The notes: a model not told the origin generated them from the letters alone. DNA of 64,000 bases from Gammaproteobacteria bacterium (GCA_018825965.1 JAHKAA010000020.1:62001-126000); one strand, 5' to 3'; counted from the first letter of the stretch, positions 44,938-54,307 are shown. Made by a program: numbers and translations.

Positions 44938-45528
44938 ATGAGCAATGCGCCTGTAGATCATGGTCGCCGTCGCTTTCTGACCATAGCAACTTCTGTAGTT
45001 GGTGGGGTTGGTGCGATTGGAGCTGCTGTTCCCTTTATTGCTTCCTGGAATCCGAGTGAAAAAGCTAAACAAGCTGGTGCTGCAGTCACCGCTGACATTA
45101 GCAAACTCGAAGACGGGCAGTTAATTCGGGTTGAGTGGCGGGGCAAGCCGGTATGGATCGTTAAACGGACTCCGGCCATGCTGGAAACCTTAAGCAATTT
45201 CGATGATAAACTTCGTGACCCAGGTTCCGAAGACCCGCAACAGCCTGATTACGCAAAAAATACTCACCGTTCAAAAAAACCAGAAATTTTTGTAGCTGTT
45301 GGGATCTGTACTCACCTCGGCTGTTCTCCAACTTACATTATGAAAGACTTTGAAGCCCAGGTTGAAGGCATGCCTTCAGGTTTCTTCTGTCCATGTCACG
45401 GCTCTACTTATGATATGGCTGGTCGGGTGTTCTCTGGCGTTCCGGCACCTAAAAACCTGATGATCCCACCTTATATGTTTGTCGATGACACCACCATTTT
45501 GATTGGTGAAGATGAGGGGACAGCTTAA
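44938..45528 (+). CDS. petA: Ubiquinol-cytochrome c reductase Rieske subunit
   Basis: This 196-residue iron-sulfur subunit of the cytochrome bc1 complex starts with a Tat-like twin arginine (RRRFLTIA, 10-17) and one membrane anchor (about 17-36). The [2Fe-2S] ligands are in CTHLGCSP (Cys124, His126) and CPCHG (Cys151, His154), with disulfide cysteines Cys129 and Cys153. It takes electrons from ubiquinol at the Qo site. The stop overlaps the petB ATG (TTAATG). Confidence 0.97.
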   Translation: MSNAPVDHGRRRFLTIATSVVGGVGAIGAAVPFIASWNPSEKAKQAGAAVTADISKLEDGQLIRVEWRGKPVWIVKRTPAMLETLSNFDDKLRDPGSEDPQQPDYAKNTHRSKKPEIFVAVGICTHLGCSPTYIMKDFEAQVEGMPSGFFCPCHGSTYDMAGRVFSGVPAPKNLMIPPYMFVDDTTILIGEDEGTA

Positions 45529-46802
45529 TGTTTAAAAACTTTATGAGCTGGATTGAGTACCGCATGCCATTTATGGAGAAAATGAATCTCCACGTGATGC
45601 AGTACCCGGCGCCAAAAAACTTTAACTTCTGGTACTTCTTTGGCTCTTTAGCCATGTTAGTACTGGTGAACCAAATTCTGACTGGTATCTGGTTAACGAT
45701 GAACTTCGTGCCAAGTGCCGAAGGCGCTTTCGCTTCTGTTGAATACATCATGCGTGATGTCGAGTACGGCTGGCTGCTGCGTTATATGCACTCTACCGGT
45801 GCTTCTGCCTTCTTTGTTGTTGTTTACCTGCACATGCTGCGTGGCATGATGTATGGCTCATACCAGAAACCACGGGAGCTGCTGTGGATCTTCGGTATGC
45901 TGATTTTCTTAGTCTTAATGGCTGAAGCCTTTATGGGGTATTTATTACCCTGGGGTCAGATGTCGTTCTGGGGTGCTCAGGTGATTATTTCGATCTTCGG
46001 TGTTATTCCGGTGATTGGTGATGATTTAACCTTGTGGATCCGTGGTGACTACGTGATTTCCGGTGCAACTTTAAACCGTTTCTTTGCCTTACACGTCATT
46101 GCTTTACCATTGGTACTGGTTGTACTGGTGTTCCTGCACATCATAGCTCTGCATGAAGTAGGTTCAAACAACCCTGATGGTATAGATGTAAAACGTGAAA
46201 ATAACGGCGAAAAAATCGAAAACAATGTCTCAGACAAATTTACCTTTCACCAGTATTTCACCAAAGGCGGTAAAAAAATTATCGTTGATGCTATTCCTTT
46301 CCACCCGTACTACACGGTGAAAGACATAGTGGGTGTGGTGGGTTTCCTGTTTATTTTCTGTTTTGTGATCTTCTTTGCCCCTGAAGGTGGTGGTTACTTC
46401 CTGGAGCCGCCAAACTTTGAGCCAGCAAACCCAATGAAAACGCCTGACCATATAGCGCCGGTCTGGTACTTTACGCCTTTCTACGCCATTTTACGTGCTG
46501 TGCCTGATCAGCTGTTTGGTGCGATCTTTATGTTCCTGGCTATTCTGTTCCTGGCTCTGTTGCCATGGTTGGATCGTTGCCCTGTGCGTTCTGTCCGTTA
46601 CCGCAGCACTTTGCACAAAGCGAACCTGATTAATTTCTGCATCAGCTTTGTTGCCTTAGGTGTATTAGGTGTATTACCAGCGACTCCGTTTTATACCTTG
46701 TTAGCGCAGATTTTCTCTTTCACTTATTTTGCTTACTTTGGCCTGTTATGGTTCTACAGCAAAAATGAGAAAACCAAGCCGTTGCCAGTGAGGTTATCCT
46801 GA
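45528..46802 (+). CDS. petB: Cytochrome b subunit of bc1 complex
   Basis: This 424-residue membrane protein with eight helices carries two b hemes and both quinone sites. The first heme-ligand helix contains GWLLRYMHSTGASAFFVVVYLH, the second FALHVIALPLVLVVLVFLHI, and the Qo-site motif PDHIAPVW occupies the usual PEWY position as a close variant. It overlaps petA and petC by one base each. Complex III pumps protons by the Q cycle. Confidence 0.96.
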   Translation: MFKNFMSWIEYRMPFMEKMNLHVMQYPAPKNFNFWYFFGSLAMLVLVNQILTGIWLTMNFVPSAEGAFASVEYIMRDVEYGWLLRYMHSTGASAFFVVVYLHMLRGMMYGSYQKPRELLWIFGMLIFLVLMAEAFMGYLLPWGQMSFWGAQVIISIFGVIPVIGDDLTLWIRGDYVISGATLNRFFALHVIALPLVLVVLVFLHIIALHEVGSNNPDGIDVKRENNGEKIENNVSDKFTFHQYFTKGGKKIIVDAIPFHPYYTVKDIVGVVGFLFIFCFVIFFAPEGGGYFLEPPNFEPANPMKTPDHIAPVWYFTPFYAILRAVPDQLFGAIFMFLAILFLALLPWLDRCPVRSVRYRSTLHKANLINFCISFVALGVLGVLPATPFYTLLAQIFSFTYFAYFGLLWFYSKNEKTKPLPVRLS

Positions 46803-47539
46803 TGATTAAGAAGTTATTTACTGTATTAGCGCTGGTTGCATCCAGCGCCGCTATGGCGGCAGGTTCAACAGTGCCTCTGGATAAAGCCCCCATAGATTTG
46901 ACAGATAAAGAGTCGCTGCAACGTGGTGCCCGCATCTTCCAGAACTATTGCCTGGGGTGTCACCAAATGGAGTACCAGCGTTATTCACGTACCTTTCGTG
47001 ATTTAGGTATTCCGGAAGATATTGGTATGGAAACTTTAGGTTTCACGGCCAATAAAGTGGGTGACCATATTAAAAATGCGGCACCTAAAGCGGATCTGGC
47101 AAACTGGTTTGGTGCTGCGCCACCAGATTTAACCAACGTGGCCCGTGTGCGTGGACCAGACTGGTTGTACACTTATATGCGTTCTTTTTACGCTGATCCA
47201 ACTCGTCCATTTGGTGTGAACAACGAAGTGTTTCCTATGGTCGGTATGCCACATGTGTTGCAGGAGCTGCAGGGTATTCCTTACAAAGCCACTGAAACAC
47301 GTTTAGTGGATGGTGTATCAACAGAAGTGTATGTAGGTATTAAAACAGATGGTTCAGGTGAGTTGAGTACTGAAGAATATGACAGTGCTGTCGCTGATCT
47401 GGTGAACTATCTGGAATATGTAGGTGAGCCTTCCAAACTAGAGTCGCGCAGCCTAGGTATTAAAGTTCTGATCTTCTTAGGTATTTTCTTTATCTTCGCT
47501 TTCCTGCTGAAGAAAGAATACTGGAGAGACGTCCACTAA
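46802..47539 (+). CDS. petC: Cytochrome c1 subunit
   Basis: The 245-residue protein has a signal peptide (MIKKLFTVLALVASSAAMAA) and a heme-binding Cys50-x-x-Cys53-His54 (CLGCH). The axial methionine is probably in FPMVGMPHVL, and a C-terminal anchor (about 217-236) holds it in the inner membrane. It passes electrons from the Rieske protein to a soluble cytochrome c. It is the last gene of petABC, with a terminator 20 bases later. Confidence 0.96.
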   Translation: MIKKLFTVLALVASSAAMAAGSTVPLDKAPIDLTDKESLQRGARIFQNYCLGCHQMEYQRYSRTFRDLGIPEDIGMETLGFTANKVGDHIKNAAPKADLANWFGAAPPDLTNVARVRGPDWLYTYMRSFYADPTRPFGVNNEVFPMVGMPHVLQELQGIPYKATETRLVDGVSTEVYVGIKTDGSGELSTEEYDSAVADLVNYLEYVGEPSKLESRSLGIKVLIFLGIFFIFAFLLKKEYWRDVH

Positions 47540-47559
47540 GGACAAGAGAGTTAGCCTTT

Positions 47560-47588
47560 AAAGGGGCCGCGAGGCCCCTTTGTATTTT
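47560..47588 (+). terminator. Intrinsic terminator of petABC
   Basis: AAAGGGGCC (47560-47568) and GGCCCCTTT (47573-47581) form a 9-bp stem with a 4-base loop, followed by GTATTTTT. Confidence 0.87.
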
Positions 47589-47609
47589 TGCTTATAACCG
47601 GAGGATCCT

Positions 47610-48248
47610 ATGGCGATTTCTGCCAACAGACGTGCTGTAATGACCTTGTTTTCAACAGCCAATGACATGTACTGTCATCAGGTCAGAATGGTGCTGGCGG
47701 AGAAAGGCGTCACAGTTGATATTATTCAGGTCAGTACAGATAGCCTGCCTGAAGATGTCTACGAGGTTAATCCTTATGGTTCTTTGCCCACTTTGATGGA
47801 CAGAGATTTAGCTTTATTTAAAGCCGATATTATTAACGAATACCTGGACGAGCGTTTCCCACACCCACCCTTAATGCCTGTTTATCCTGTGGCCCGCGCT
47901 AATGCCCGTTTAATGATGCACCGCATCGAAAAAGACTGGTATGGTTTAGCGGATAAAATTCTGAAAAATGCTCCGGATGCTGCTATAGCGCGTCGTGATT
48001 TGCGTGAAGGTTTGCTGGCGATGGCGCCTTTGTTTCAGGAACATCCGTATTTTATGAGTGAAGAATACAGCCTGATCGATTGTTATCTGGCGGCTTTGCT
48101 ATGGCGTTTGCCATTATTAGATATTGAACTGACCGGAACCGGCAGTAAATTATTACAAACTTATATGACCCGTATTTTTGAACGCGATGGCTTTCAGCAA
48201 TCTTTAACTGAAGCTGAACGTGAGATCCGTCGGGGGCGTGGTTACTGA
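47610..48248 (+). CDS. sspA: Stringent starvation protein A
   Basis: The 212-residue protein has a glutathione-transferase-like fold (thioredoxin-like domain to about 85, helical domain after). It binds RNA polymerase and affects stationary-phase and acid-stress genes. The N-terminal segment TLFSTANDMYCHQVRMVLAEKG and YGSLPTLMDRDLALF match SspA. It follows petABC, a conserved neighbour, and its end overlaps sspB by one base. CGGAGGATCCT is the ribosome site. Confidence 0.95.
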   Translation: MAISANRRAVMTLFSTANDMYCHQVRMVLAEKGVTVDIIQVSTDSLPEDVYEVNPYGSLPTLMDRDLALFKADIINEYLDERFPHPPLMPVYPVARANARLMMHRIEKDWYGLADKILKNAPDAAIARRDLREGLLAMAPLFQEHPYFMSEEYSLIDCYLAALLWRLPLLDIELTGTGSKLLQTYMTRIFERDGFQQSLTEAEREIRRGRGY

Positions 48249-48703
48249 TGGATATGACCCCGAATAAGCCTTATTTAATCCGGGCTTTTTACGAATGGAT
48301 AGTGGATAACAATTTAACGCCTTATCTGGTGGTGAATGCCAGTATTCAGGGCTGTAAAGTGCCAACTCAGCATATTCAGAACGGTCAGATTGTGCTGAAC
48401 ATATTGCCTTCGGCAGTAGGCAATATGTTGATGGGTAATGATGTGATTACCTTTAACGCTCGTTTTGGTGGTAAACCTTTTGCGCTGACTGTCCCCATCA
48501 AAGCTGTACTGGCTATTTATGCCCGTGAAAATGGTGCAGGTACTATGTTTGATGCAGAAGAAGATAGCGATGAAGATATGCATCACCCGGACTCTGCGTC
48601 AGGTGGCGATGAAATGGGCAGTGCTGAGCAGCATCCGTCAGATGACGAACCAACGGATCCAAACAAAGGCAAAAAAGTGTCTCATCTTCGGGTGATCAAA
48701 TAA
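48248..48703 (+). CDS. sspB: ClpXP protease specificity factor SspB
   Basis: SspB delivers ssrA-tagged proteins to ClpXP. The 151 residues contain the substrate-binding domain (to about 112: RAFYEWIVDNNLTPYLVVNA, FNARFGG) and an acidic flexible linker. The C-terminal XB tail LRVIK docks on ClpX. The ATG at 48248 overlaps the sspA stop; a second ATG six bases later is possible. It ends 9 bases from the convergent ilvY. Confidence 0.95.
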   Translation: MDMTPNKPYLIRAFYEWIVDNNLTPYLVVNASIQGCKVPTQHIQNGQIVLNILPSAVGNMLMGNDVITFNARFGGKPFALTVPIKAVLAIYARENGAGTMFDAEEDSDEDMHHPDSASGGDEMGSAEQHPSDDEPTDPNKGKKVSHLRVIK

Positions 48704-48712
48704 GCATCAGCG

Positions 48713-49597
48713 CTAAATCAGCTCTGATGCAACCTGCCAGAATGCTCTTAATAGCGGCTCGTGCAGCCGCTTCGATAAAATACACAAACCTAAATCAAAA
48801 GGCGCAAATTCATCGCCTTGCGTTAAATAACGCACTCTGTCCCGTGCCGGGCTTTGTTGCGCCACTATAGCGGGCACTAAGGCCACGCCAGTGCCCAAAG
48901 CCACCATACTGACCATAGCCTCATGACCTTCTACTTTGGCGACCACTTTAGGTTCTGCAATACGGGCTTTACGCCACAACTCAAAACGACTACGCACAGG
49001 ACCATGCTCAGGCAAAATAAAAGGCACCTGCTCCCAGGGAATTGGGCTTTGGCTAAGCAAATCATTGGTTTTGCAGGGGATCACCGGCGCTATCAATTGC
49101 AGTGGTACCTTGGCAATACTGCGAAAGGCCATATTGAGCGGAAAATGCTCGGGATAGACAGCCAAAGCTATATCAGCTTCATCTTGTTTTACTTTCTCCA
49201 AAGCCGCAGAAGCGTCGCCTGTAATGAGCTTAATTTCTGCCAAAGGGCACACCAGACGGAATTTATCCAATATAGCAGGCAGATGACTGAAGCTGGCGGT
49301 GACAGTGCAAAAGAGCCGGATTTCACCGCTTAACGACGCACTGGTTTCACTCAGAGCAATTTGTAGCTGATGCCATTGCTCTAAATAATGTTTCACAAAA
49401 GTCTGCACTTTTTGGCCCGCCAAAGTCAGTCGTACAGAGCGGTTATCCCGCTGGAATAACTCTACGCTTAGCTCTTCTTCCATGCGCTGGATCACCCGGC
49501 TTAAGGTGGAAGGGCTGACATACATTTGTTCGCTGGTGCGGGCAAAGTTCAGGCTGCTGGCCAGATGCAAAAAAAGCTGGGCGTTGCGAATATCCAT
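48713..49597 (-). CDS. ilvY: LysR-type activator IlvY
   Basis: The 294-residue LysR-family regulator starts MDIRNAQLFLHLASSLNFA with its helix-turn-helix at about 18-40 (TSEQMYVSPSTLSRVIQRME), then the effector-binding domain. It is divergent from ilvC, the classic IlvY arrangement, in which acetolactate or acetohydroxybutyrate activates ilvC. The 172-base gap contains strong inverted repeats. It is convergent with sspB. Confidence 0.93.
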   Translation of the reverse strand: MDIRNAQLFLHLASSLNFARTSEQMYVSPSTLSRVIQRMEEELSVELFQRDNRSVRLTLAGQKVQTFVKHYLEQWHQLQIALSETSASLSGEIRLFCTVTASFSHLPAILDKFRLVCPLAEIKLITGDASAALEKVKQDEADIALAVYPEHFPLNMAFRSIAKVPLQLIAPVIPCKTNDLLSQSPIPWEQVPFILPEHGPVRSRFELWRKARIAEPKVVAKVEGHEAMVSMVALGTGVALVPAIVAQQSPARDRVRYLTQGDEFAPFDLGLCILSKRLHEPLLRAFWQVASELI

Positions 49598-49639
49598 CAG
49601 TCGTTATTAACCGTGTTGCATAAAATGAAATACTGTATT

Positions 49640-49652
49640 GTGAATATATCAC
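49640..49652. promoter_or_regulatory. Candidate IlvY operator dyad
   Basis: GTGAATATATCAC has perfect GTGA/TCAC symmetry and lies 43 bases upstream of the ilvY start, in the ilvY-ilvC gap. Its size and place fit a LysR-type site, but I have no conserved motif to compare it with. Confidence 0.4.
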
Positions 49653-49665
49653 TTCACGCAATCAT

Positions 49666-49702
49666 TGCACTGTTTTATTCTCGATAGCATCAAAACAGTG
49701 CA
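49666..49702. promoter_or_regulatory. 11-bp inverted repeat upstream of ilvC
   Basis: TGCACTGTTTT (49666-49676) and AAAACAGTGCA (49692-49702) are perfect inverted copies with a 15-base spacer, about 68-104 bases ahead of ilvC. It may be an operator for IlvY or another dimeric regulator, or an RNA hairpin in the ilvC leader. Confidence 0.5.
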
Positions 49703-49769
49703 TGACCTCTCTGCCCTGTTACGCTGAGCCCAACAGATGGCCTGCTAAAAGAATTCGTCAGGATTTGTT

Positions 49770-51245
49770 ATGAGTAACTACTTCAATACATTAAATTTGC
49801 GTCAACAGTTAAAACAGTTAGGTAAATGCCGTTTTATGGCCAAAGAAGAGTTTGCTAAAGGCTCTGACTTATTAAAAGGCTGGAAAGTGGTGATCGTAGG
49901 TTGTGGTGCTCAGGGCTTAAACCAGGGCCTGAATATGCGTGACTCAGGCATTGATATTTCTTATGCCTTACGTGCCGAAGCTATTGCCGCCAAACGTAAG
50001 TCGTTCCAGAACGCGTCTGACAATGGTTTTAACGTAGGTACTTACGAAGAGTTAATCCCAACTGCAGATTTAGTATTAAACCTGACACCGGATAAGCAGC
50101 ATACGTCAGTGGTGAAAGCTGTGATGCCGTTGATGAAACAAGGCTCAACTTTAGCTTATTCGCACGGTTTCAACATAGTTGAGGAAGGCACACAAATTCG
50201 TAAAGACATCACAGTCGTGATGGTGGCACCTAAGTGTCCTGGCACTGAAGTGCGTGAAGAATACAAAAGGGGTTTTGGTGTTCCAACTTTGATTGCTGTG
50301 CACCCTGAAAACGACCCTAAAGGTTTAGGTTTAGAAATTGCCAAGGCTTACGCTTCTGCAACTGGTGGCGACCGTGCTGGTGTACTGGAATCGTCTTTTG
50401 TGGCCGAAGTGAAGTCGGACTTAATGGGCGAACAAACCATTTTATGTGGCATGTTACAAACCGGCTCTATTCTGGCGTACGACAAGTTAGTGGCCGAAGG
50501 TGTGGAAACAGGTTATGCAGCTAAGTTAATCCAGTTTGGTTGGGAAACTGTGACTGAAGCCTTAAAACACGGTGGCATCACTCATATGATGGACCGTTTG
50601 TCTAACCCGGCCAAGATCAAAGCTTATGATTTAGCTGAAGAATTAAAGGTGACCTTACGTCCACTCTTTGAAAAACATATGGACGATATCATCAGCGGTG
50701 AATTCTCCCGCACTATGATGGCCGACTGGGCCAATGATGATAAGCAGCTGTTTGGCTGGCGCGAAGAAACCCGTCAATCCGGTTTTGAAAATGCACCTGT
50801 ATCCAGCGAACAAATTCCTGAACAGGATTATTTCGACCGCGGCATTTTGTTTGTCGCTATGGTGAAGGCCGGTGTTGAACTGGCGTTTGAAACCATGGTT
50901 GCTGCAGGTATTGTCGAAGAATCGGCTTACTACGAGTCATTGCACGAAACACCCTTGATCGCCAACACCATAGCGCGTAAACGTTTGTACGAAATGAACG
51001 TGGTGATTTCAGACACTGCTGAATACGGTAACTACCTGTTCAGTAACGCCGCAGTGCCGCTGTTACGTGATTTCGTCAACACCTTAAGCACTGACTATGT
51101 TGGCAAGGGCTTAAGCTCTGCTGCCAATGGTGTAGACAATATTCGCCTTATTGCTGTGAACGAAGCAATACGCCAGCATCCTGTAGAGCTGGTTGGCAAA
51201 AAGTTAAGGGGCTATATGACCGCGATGAAAAAAATCGTCGGTTGA
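49770..51245 (+). CDS. ilvC: Ketol-acid reductoisomerase (class II)
   Basis: IlvC converts acetolactate to dihydroxyisovalerate, and the homologous acetohydroxybutyrate, in branched-chain amino acid synthesis, using Mg2+ and NADPH. The 491-residue length is that of class II enzymes with a duplicated knotted domain. The Rossmann motif [18 protein letters not shown] begins near 44, and metal-binding acidic residues lie in [15 protein letters not shown] canonical terminator follows. IlvY probably controls it from the shared gap. Confidence 0.96.
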   Translation: MSNYFNTLNLRQQLKQLGKCRFMAKEEFAKGSDLLKGWKVVIVGCGAQGLNQGLNMRDSGIDISYALRAEAIAAKRKSFQNASDNGFNVGTYEELIPTADLVLNLTPDKQHTSVVKAVMPLMKQGSTLAYSHGFNIVEEGTQIRKDITVVMVAPKCPGTEVREEYKRGFGVPTLIAVHPENDPKGLGLEIAKAYASATGGDRAGVLESSFVAEVKSDLMGEQTILCGMLQTGSILAYDKLVAEGVETGYAAKLIQFGWETVTEALKHGGITHMMDRLSNPAKIKAYDLAEELKVTLRPLFEKHMDDIISGEFSRTMMADWANDDKQLFGWREETRQSGFENAPVSSEQIPEQDYFDRGILFVAMVKAGVELAFETMVAAGIVEESAYYESLHETPLIANTIARKRLYEMNVVISDTAEYGNYLFSNAAVPLLRDFVNTLSTDYVGKGLSSAANGVDNIRLIAVNEAIRQHPVELVGKKLRGYMTAMKKIVG

Positions 51246-51289
51246 TAGATTAACCCAAGTACAGAGTTTTTACGTGGACCTTGGTTGTT

Positions 51290-51315
51290 TGCCCGGCTTT
51301 GCCGGGCTTTTTTTT
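51290..51315 (+). terminator. Intrinsic terminator of ilvC
   Basis: GCCCGGC (51291-51297) and GCCGGGC (51301-51307) form a perfect 7-bp stem with a TTT loop, followed by eight T. Confidence 0.92.
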
Positions 51316-51339
51316 AACTGATATTTAAAAGCTAACTCG

Positions 51340-51825
51340 TTAACTTCCTGAGCTTATTTGAATTGGGTTCCAGCGAATTGCAACATCCTTTGGCACCAGG
51401 TGTTCTGCTGACTCTGACTCTGGCTCCGGGTCCTGAGTCAGTTCAAAACAGACCAGACCCTGGCTATCCGGGATCAGTTGCTGACCCTGCAGTGTCAACT
51501 GGACCTGTTGAGGTAATACAGAACCCTGCTCCTCTCTGTCTGGCTGCAGACCAAAGCTGTGCAGCAACAGACGGTCGCCATCTTCCCGCACTAAGAAAAG
51601 CTGAAACGCAGAACTGTAGCGGTTTGAAGCCTGCTGATTACGTATTTGGATCTGCAGCCGGATATCGCCCTTTGAAACTCCGGCCTCTGTGGCAGGGTCA
51701 AGCCTGAGACATAAAGTGGCCGGCAAGCGGGCATTTTGCAGTGCTGCGACTTTCTGATCTGAGGCGGAACTAGAGTTACAGCCTGCTACAGCAAGCAGGG
51801 CGCTGAACAAAAGGCGGGTCATCAT
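51340..51825 (-). CDS. Predicted lipoprotein downstream of tyrosinase
   Basis: The 161-residue protein starts at 51825 (MMTRLLFSALLAVAGC), with TGGAGCA as ribosome site. The lipobox LLAVAGC places a lipidated cysteine at 16. The mature part is mainly beta-like (DIRLQIQIRNQQA, VQLTLQGQQLIPDSQGLVCFEL) and has one pair of further cysteines. I do not recognise a family. It is the next gene after the tyrosinase in the same direction, 143 bases away with two stem-loops between, so a functional link is only suggested. Confidence 0.6.
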   Translation of the reverse strand: MMTRLLFSALLAVAGCNSSSASDQKVAALQNARLPATLCLRLDPATEAGVSKGDIRLQIQIRNQQASNRYSSAFQLFLVREDGDRLLLHSFGLQPDREEQGSVLPQQVQLTLQGQQLIPDSQGLVCFELTQDPEPESESAEHLVPKDVAIRWNPIQISSGS

Positions 51826-51904
51826 GGATGTGCTCCAAAGGACAAACAACTGGTAGTCTGGGGTAAGTATATACCTGCAGCGGCCTTGTGGTTACAGATA
51901 ACTA

Positions 51905-51974
51905 CGCCCTTAAGCCCTGCAATTGCATGGCTCAAGGGCGCACGATCTTCAGCTTGTCTGAGGTGTGCTCAGAC
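51905..51974. other. Two stem-loops between tyrosinase and lipoprotein genes
   Basis: CGCCCTTAAGCC (51905-51916) pairs with GGCTCAAGGGCG (51929-51940) with one mismatch. GTCTGAG (51956-51962) pairs perfectly with CTCAGAC (51968-51974) and overlaps the tyrosinase stop codon. Neither is followed by a T-run on the minus strand, so mRNA processing or weak termination are both possible. Confidence 0.5.
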
Positions 51975-53477
51975 TACGACAATTTCTATGGAGGCCGGTA
52001 TTATCGTCGCGCCGGCACCATCTTTTGCTCCTTCGCGTAATACTGGCACTAATTGTACAGAGATGTTGTCTGTGGTTAACAAGCCACGCTTTGCTAAGTC
52101 ACGTACAATGTCAGTCAGTTCAATCAGGGCAGATGGTGGCGTTTTCTGATGACCTGCATGCTCGCCCTCAGTGTCTGGATGGGCCAGGAAACCTATTTCT
52201 CCCGCAAAATGTTCGCTGTCCAGTGGGGTACTGGCTGACAATGCCGGAGCATTAACAAAAACCCGCACTGAAGAAACATCTGGCCCTACGGCCATATCAC
52301 GAATGATGGCAAAGACTTCCGCTGCATCCGGCTGGGTTGCTGACTCAGTTGTTGGCGCCATCACCTGATTTTTCAGGGAAGCAGAGAACCGGACGCTCTT
52401 CACCAGTGGAGCTTTTAGTGTTGCGGCATCTTTGTTAGCTGCAGGTAAAACACGCAACACTTCCAGGGTGTCGCTGGTGCTGCCCGCAGCAAGTAAGGAT
52501 AACAGGCGGGCATCACGCACTGGATCCGCTAATAGATTGTCCGGTTTAGGCAGACCTGGATAAGTGTAGCCAAGAGCTTTGGTGTCCTGCAGATCCCGTG
52601 GATAAGCGCTGTATAGCTCACCTTTAGGGGATAAGTAATTATTCTTGAAGTTCATATTCAGCCACAAATTGCGATCCGACGGCGTCATATCTGCAGTATT
52701 GCTACGACCCAACGCATTCCACACCGCCCAGATCCTATCTATATTGCTGTGGTGCATCATAAATATTGGATCCCGTGGCGAACCCGCCGTTGGCATAAAA
52801 GCACCTATCGAATTGTGGATCAGATTATGAGGGGTGCCTTCCAGAAACCCTTGGGTGCCGCCGCCTTTGACCACCCAGCTCATGTCCAGATTGTGTTGAT
52901 TGGGGTTTTTGCTGGTACCAAACAATTGAAAATTTGTTTCAGCGTAGACTTTTCTCGCCAGAACATCAGGGGCTACCCAGGCATCAGGCAAAGGCCAATT
53001 AGGTGTGTTGAGTGTGCGCCCTGATACATAAAGCGGATTGGGTTTGCCGCCGTAACTTTGATCTGTAAAAGCCTTTGGCATCACCCGATCAATACTCCAG
53101 TCCCAATAAGGCATAGCAAAGTCTTTTTTGCCTGTAAGTGCTATCACCGCATTCTCATACATCAAAACAAACTCGCGATGCCAGGGTAAAAAATACCAGT
53201 CACCGTGTGGACAGTAACGGTAGCCACCGTTGTAAGCTCCATGCATCAGTGAATACTGCAGCCAGCTTACCGGATCTTTCTGATTTTTGGCCTGCATCAT
53301 GCCAACAAAATCCCGATAGGCCGACAGATCAGGATCGTTCAGTGGCATGTTATGCAGGCTGCGCCTTACACGCAGAGTGTTTTGTGCGAAGGCGCTCAGG
53401 CCTCCTATTGCACCAGAAAATACTGCTGTGGCTCCCAGAGCCAGACCTGCTTTAAGAATTGTTCTGCGTGTGACCAT
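51969..53477 (-). CDS. Tat-exported tyrosinase / polyphenol oxidase
   Basis: This 502-residue binuclear copper oxidase acts on phenols. Met1 is set at 53477, because GGAGAG lies just before it; the upstream ATG at 53489 contains that site. A twin-arginine signal (TRRTILKAGL, 3-12) sends it across the membrane. CuA ligands are His79, His91 and His100 (HGDWYFLPWHREF); CuB ligands are His217, His221 and His242/243 (GTPHNLIHNS, DPIFMMHHSNIDRIW). A C-terminal domain of about 200 residues resembles the cap of plant-type polyphenol oxidases. It could make melanin or act on aromatic plant or algal material. Confidence 0.9.
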   Translation of the reverse strand: MVTRRTILKAGLALGATAVFSGAIGGLSAFAQNTLRVRRSLHNMPLNDPDLSAYRDFVGMMQAKNQKDPVSWLQYSLMHGAYNGGYRYCPHGDWYFLPWHREFVLMYENAVIALTGKKDFAMPYWDWSIDRVMPKAFTDQSYGGKPNPLYVSGRTLNTPNWPLPDAWVAPDVLARKVYAETNFQLFGTSKNPNQHNLDMSWVVKGGGTQGFLEGTPHNLIHNSIGAFMPTAGSPRDPIFMMHHSNIDRIWAVWNALGRSNTADMTPSDRNLWLNMNFKNNYLSPKGELYSAYPRDLQDTKALGYTYPGLPKPDNLLADPVRDARLLSLLAAGSTSDTLEVLRVLPAANKDAATLKAPLVKSVRFSASLKNQVMAPTTESATQPDAAEVFAIIRDMAVGPDVSSVRVFVNAPALSASTPLDSEHFAGEIGFLAHPDTEGEHAGHQKTPPSALIELTDIVRDLAKRGLLTTDNISVQLVPVLREGAKDGAGATIIPASIEIVVV

Positions 53478-53489
53478 CGTACTCTCCAT

Positions 53490-53850
53490 GTGAGTTAATC
53501 ATGATCAGACGTCCTGTTCTGACAGAAACCGAGCACAGCCACCAGGAGGGGAGAACTCAGACTTTTATATATCAATCAGAAGTTTAACACTGCGAGCGTC
53601 TGAATAAGTTTGTTTGTACCTGTTTTTGTAAATGCCCTAAGAGTCTAATCCAGCTTGCATATACCGCAAGTGTTTCGAACAAATTAATACCGAAATTAGC
53701 TAATTTTTTCTTAGCGTCTGGCGATCAGCCTGATCCATCTGTTGCGATGCGTAGCCAGAGCCGGAGTCTTCATATATCCTCTGGGTTGACCAGAAACCTG
53801 ATTGGTGCAGGTGCGCTATAAAAGGTTTTGCAAACTAAAAGGGGGAACGG
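53490..53850. other. Intergenic region between tyrosinase and mgsA
   Basis: The 361 bases contain no gene. CTATAAAA near 53816-53823 could be a -10 element for mgsA, but no matching -35 is found. The divergent tyrosinase gene has an AT-rich TTTATATATC stretch near 53563, with no clear promoter hexamers. Confidence 0.4.
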
Positions 53851-54276
53851 ATGAAGACTATTGCCTTGGTTGCACATGATGGGAAAAAGGCAGAATTGCT
53901 GGAGTGGGTCAGAGCGCATGCTGATTTTTTTCAGGATAAACAACTGGTGGCAACAGGCACTACGGGTCGTTTATTGAATGAAGCGCTAAACAAAGAGGTC
54001 ATGTGCCTCGCCAGTGGTCCTTTGGGCGGTGACCAGCAAATTGGTGCTTTAATTGCCGAACAGAAAATTGACTGGCTGGTGTTTTTTTGGGATCCGCTGT
54101 CGTCTCAGCCTCATGATCCTGATGTAAAGGCGCTGATCCGTTTAGCTGTGGTCTGGAATATCCCAGTGGCCTGTAATAAAGCAACAGCGGATTTTATCGT
54201 GACCTCCAGCCTGACAGGGCAAAACTACCAGCGCACTGTGCCGGACTTTTCTCAGCACAACAACAGATTGGCTTAG
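53851..54276 (+). CDS. mgsA: Methylglyoxal synthase
   Basis: MgsA converts dihydroxyacetone phosphate to methylglyoxal, a phosphate-releasing bypass used under carbon overload. The 141 residues contain the phosphate-binding TGTTGR (35-40), catalytic Asp61 in SGPLGGDQQIG and DPLSSQPHDPDV (81-92) with its His. The ribosome site AGGGGGAAC precedes the ATG. The gene stands alone between the tyrosinase and DUF898 genes. Length is usual for the short bacterial form. Confidence 0.95.
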   Translation: MKTIALVAHDGKKAELLEWVRAHADFFQDKQLVATGTTGRLLNEALNKEVMCLASGPLGGDQQIGALIAEQKIDWLVFFWDPLSSQPHDPDVKALIRLAVVWNIPVACNKATADFIVTSSLTGQNYQRTVPDFSQHNNRLA

Positions 54277-54307
54277 TTAGGGTGAATCTTTTCTTAGTTA
54301 CAAAATG

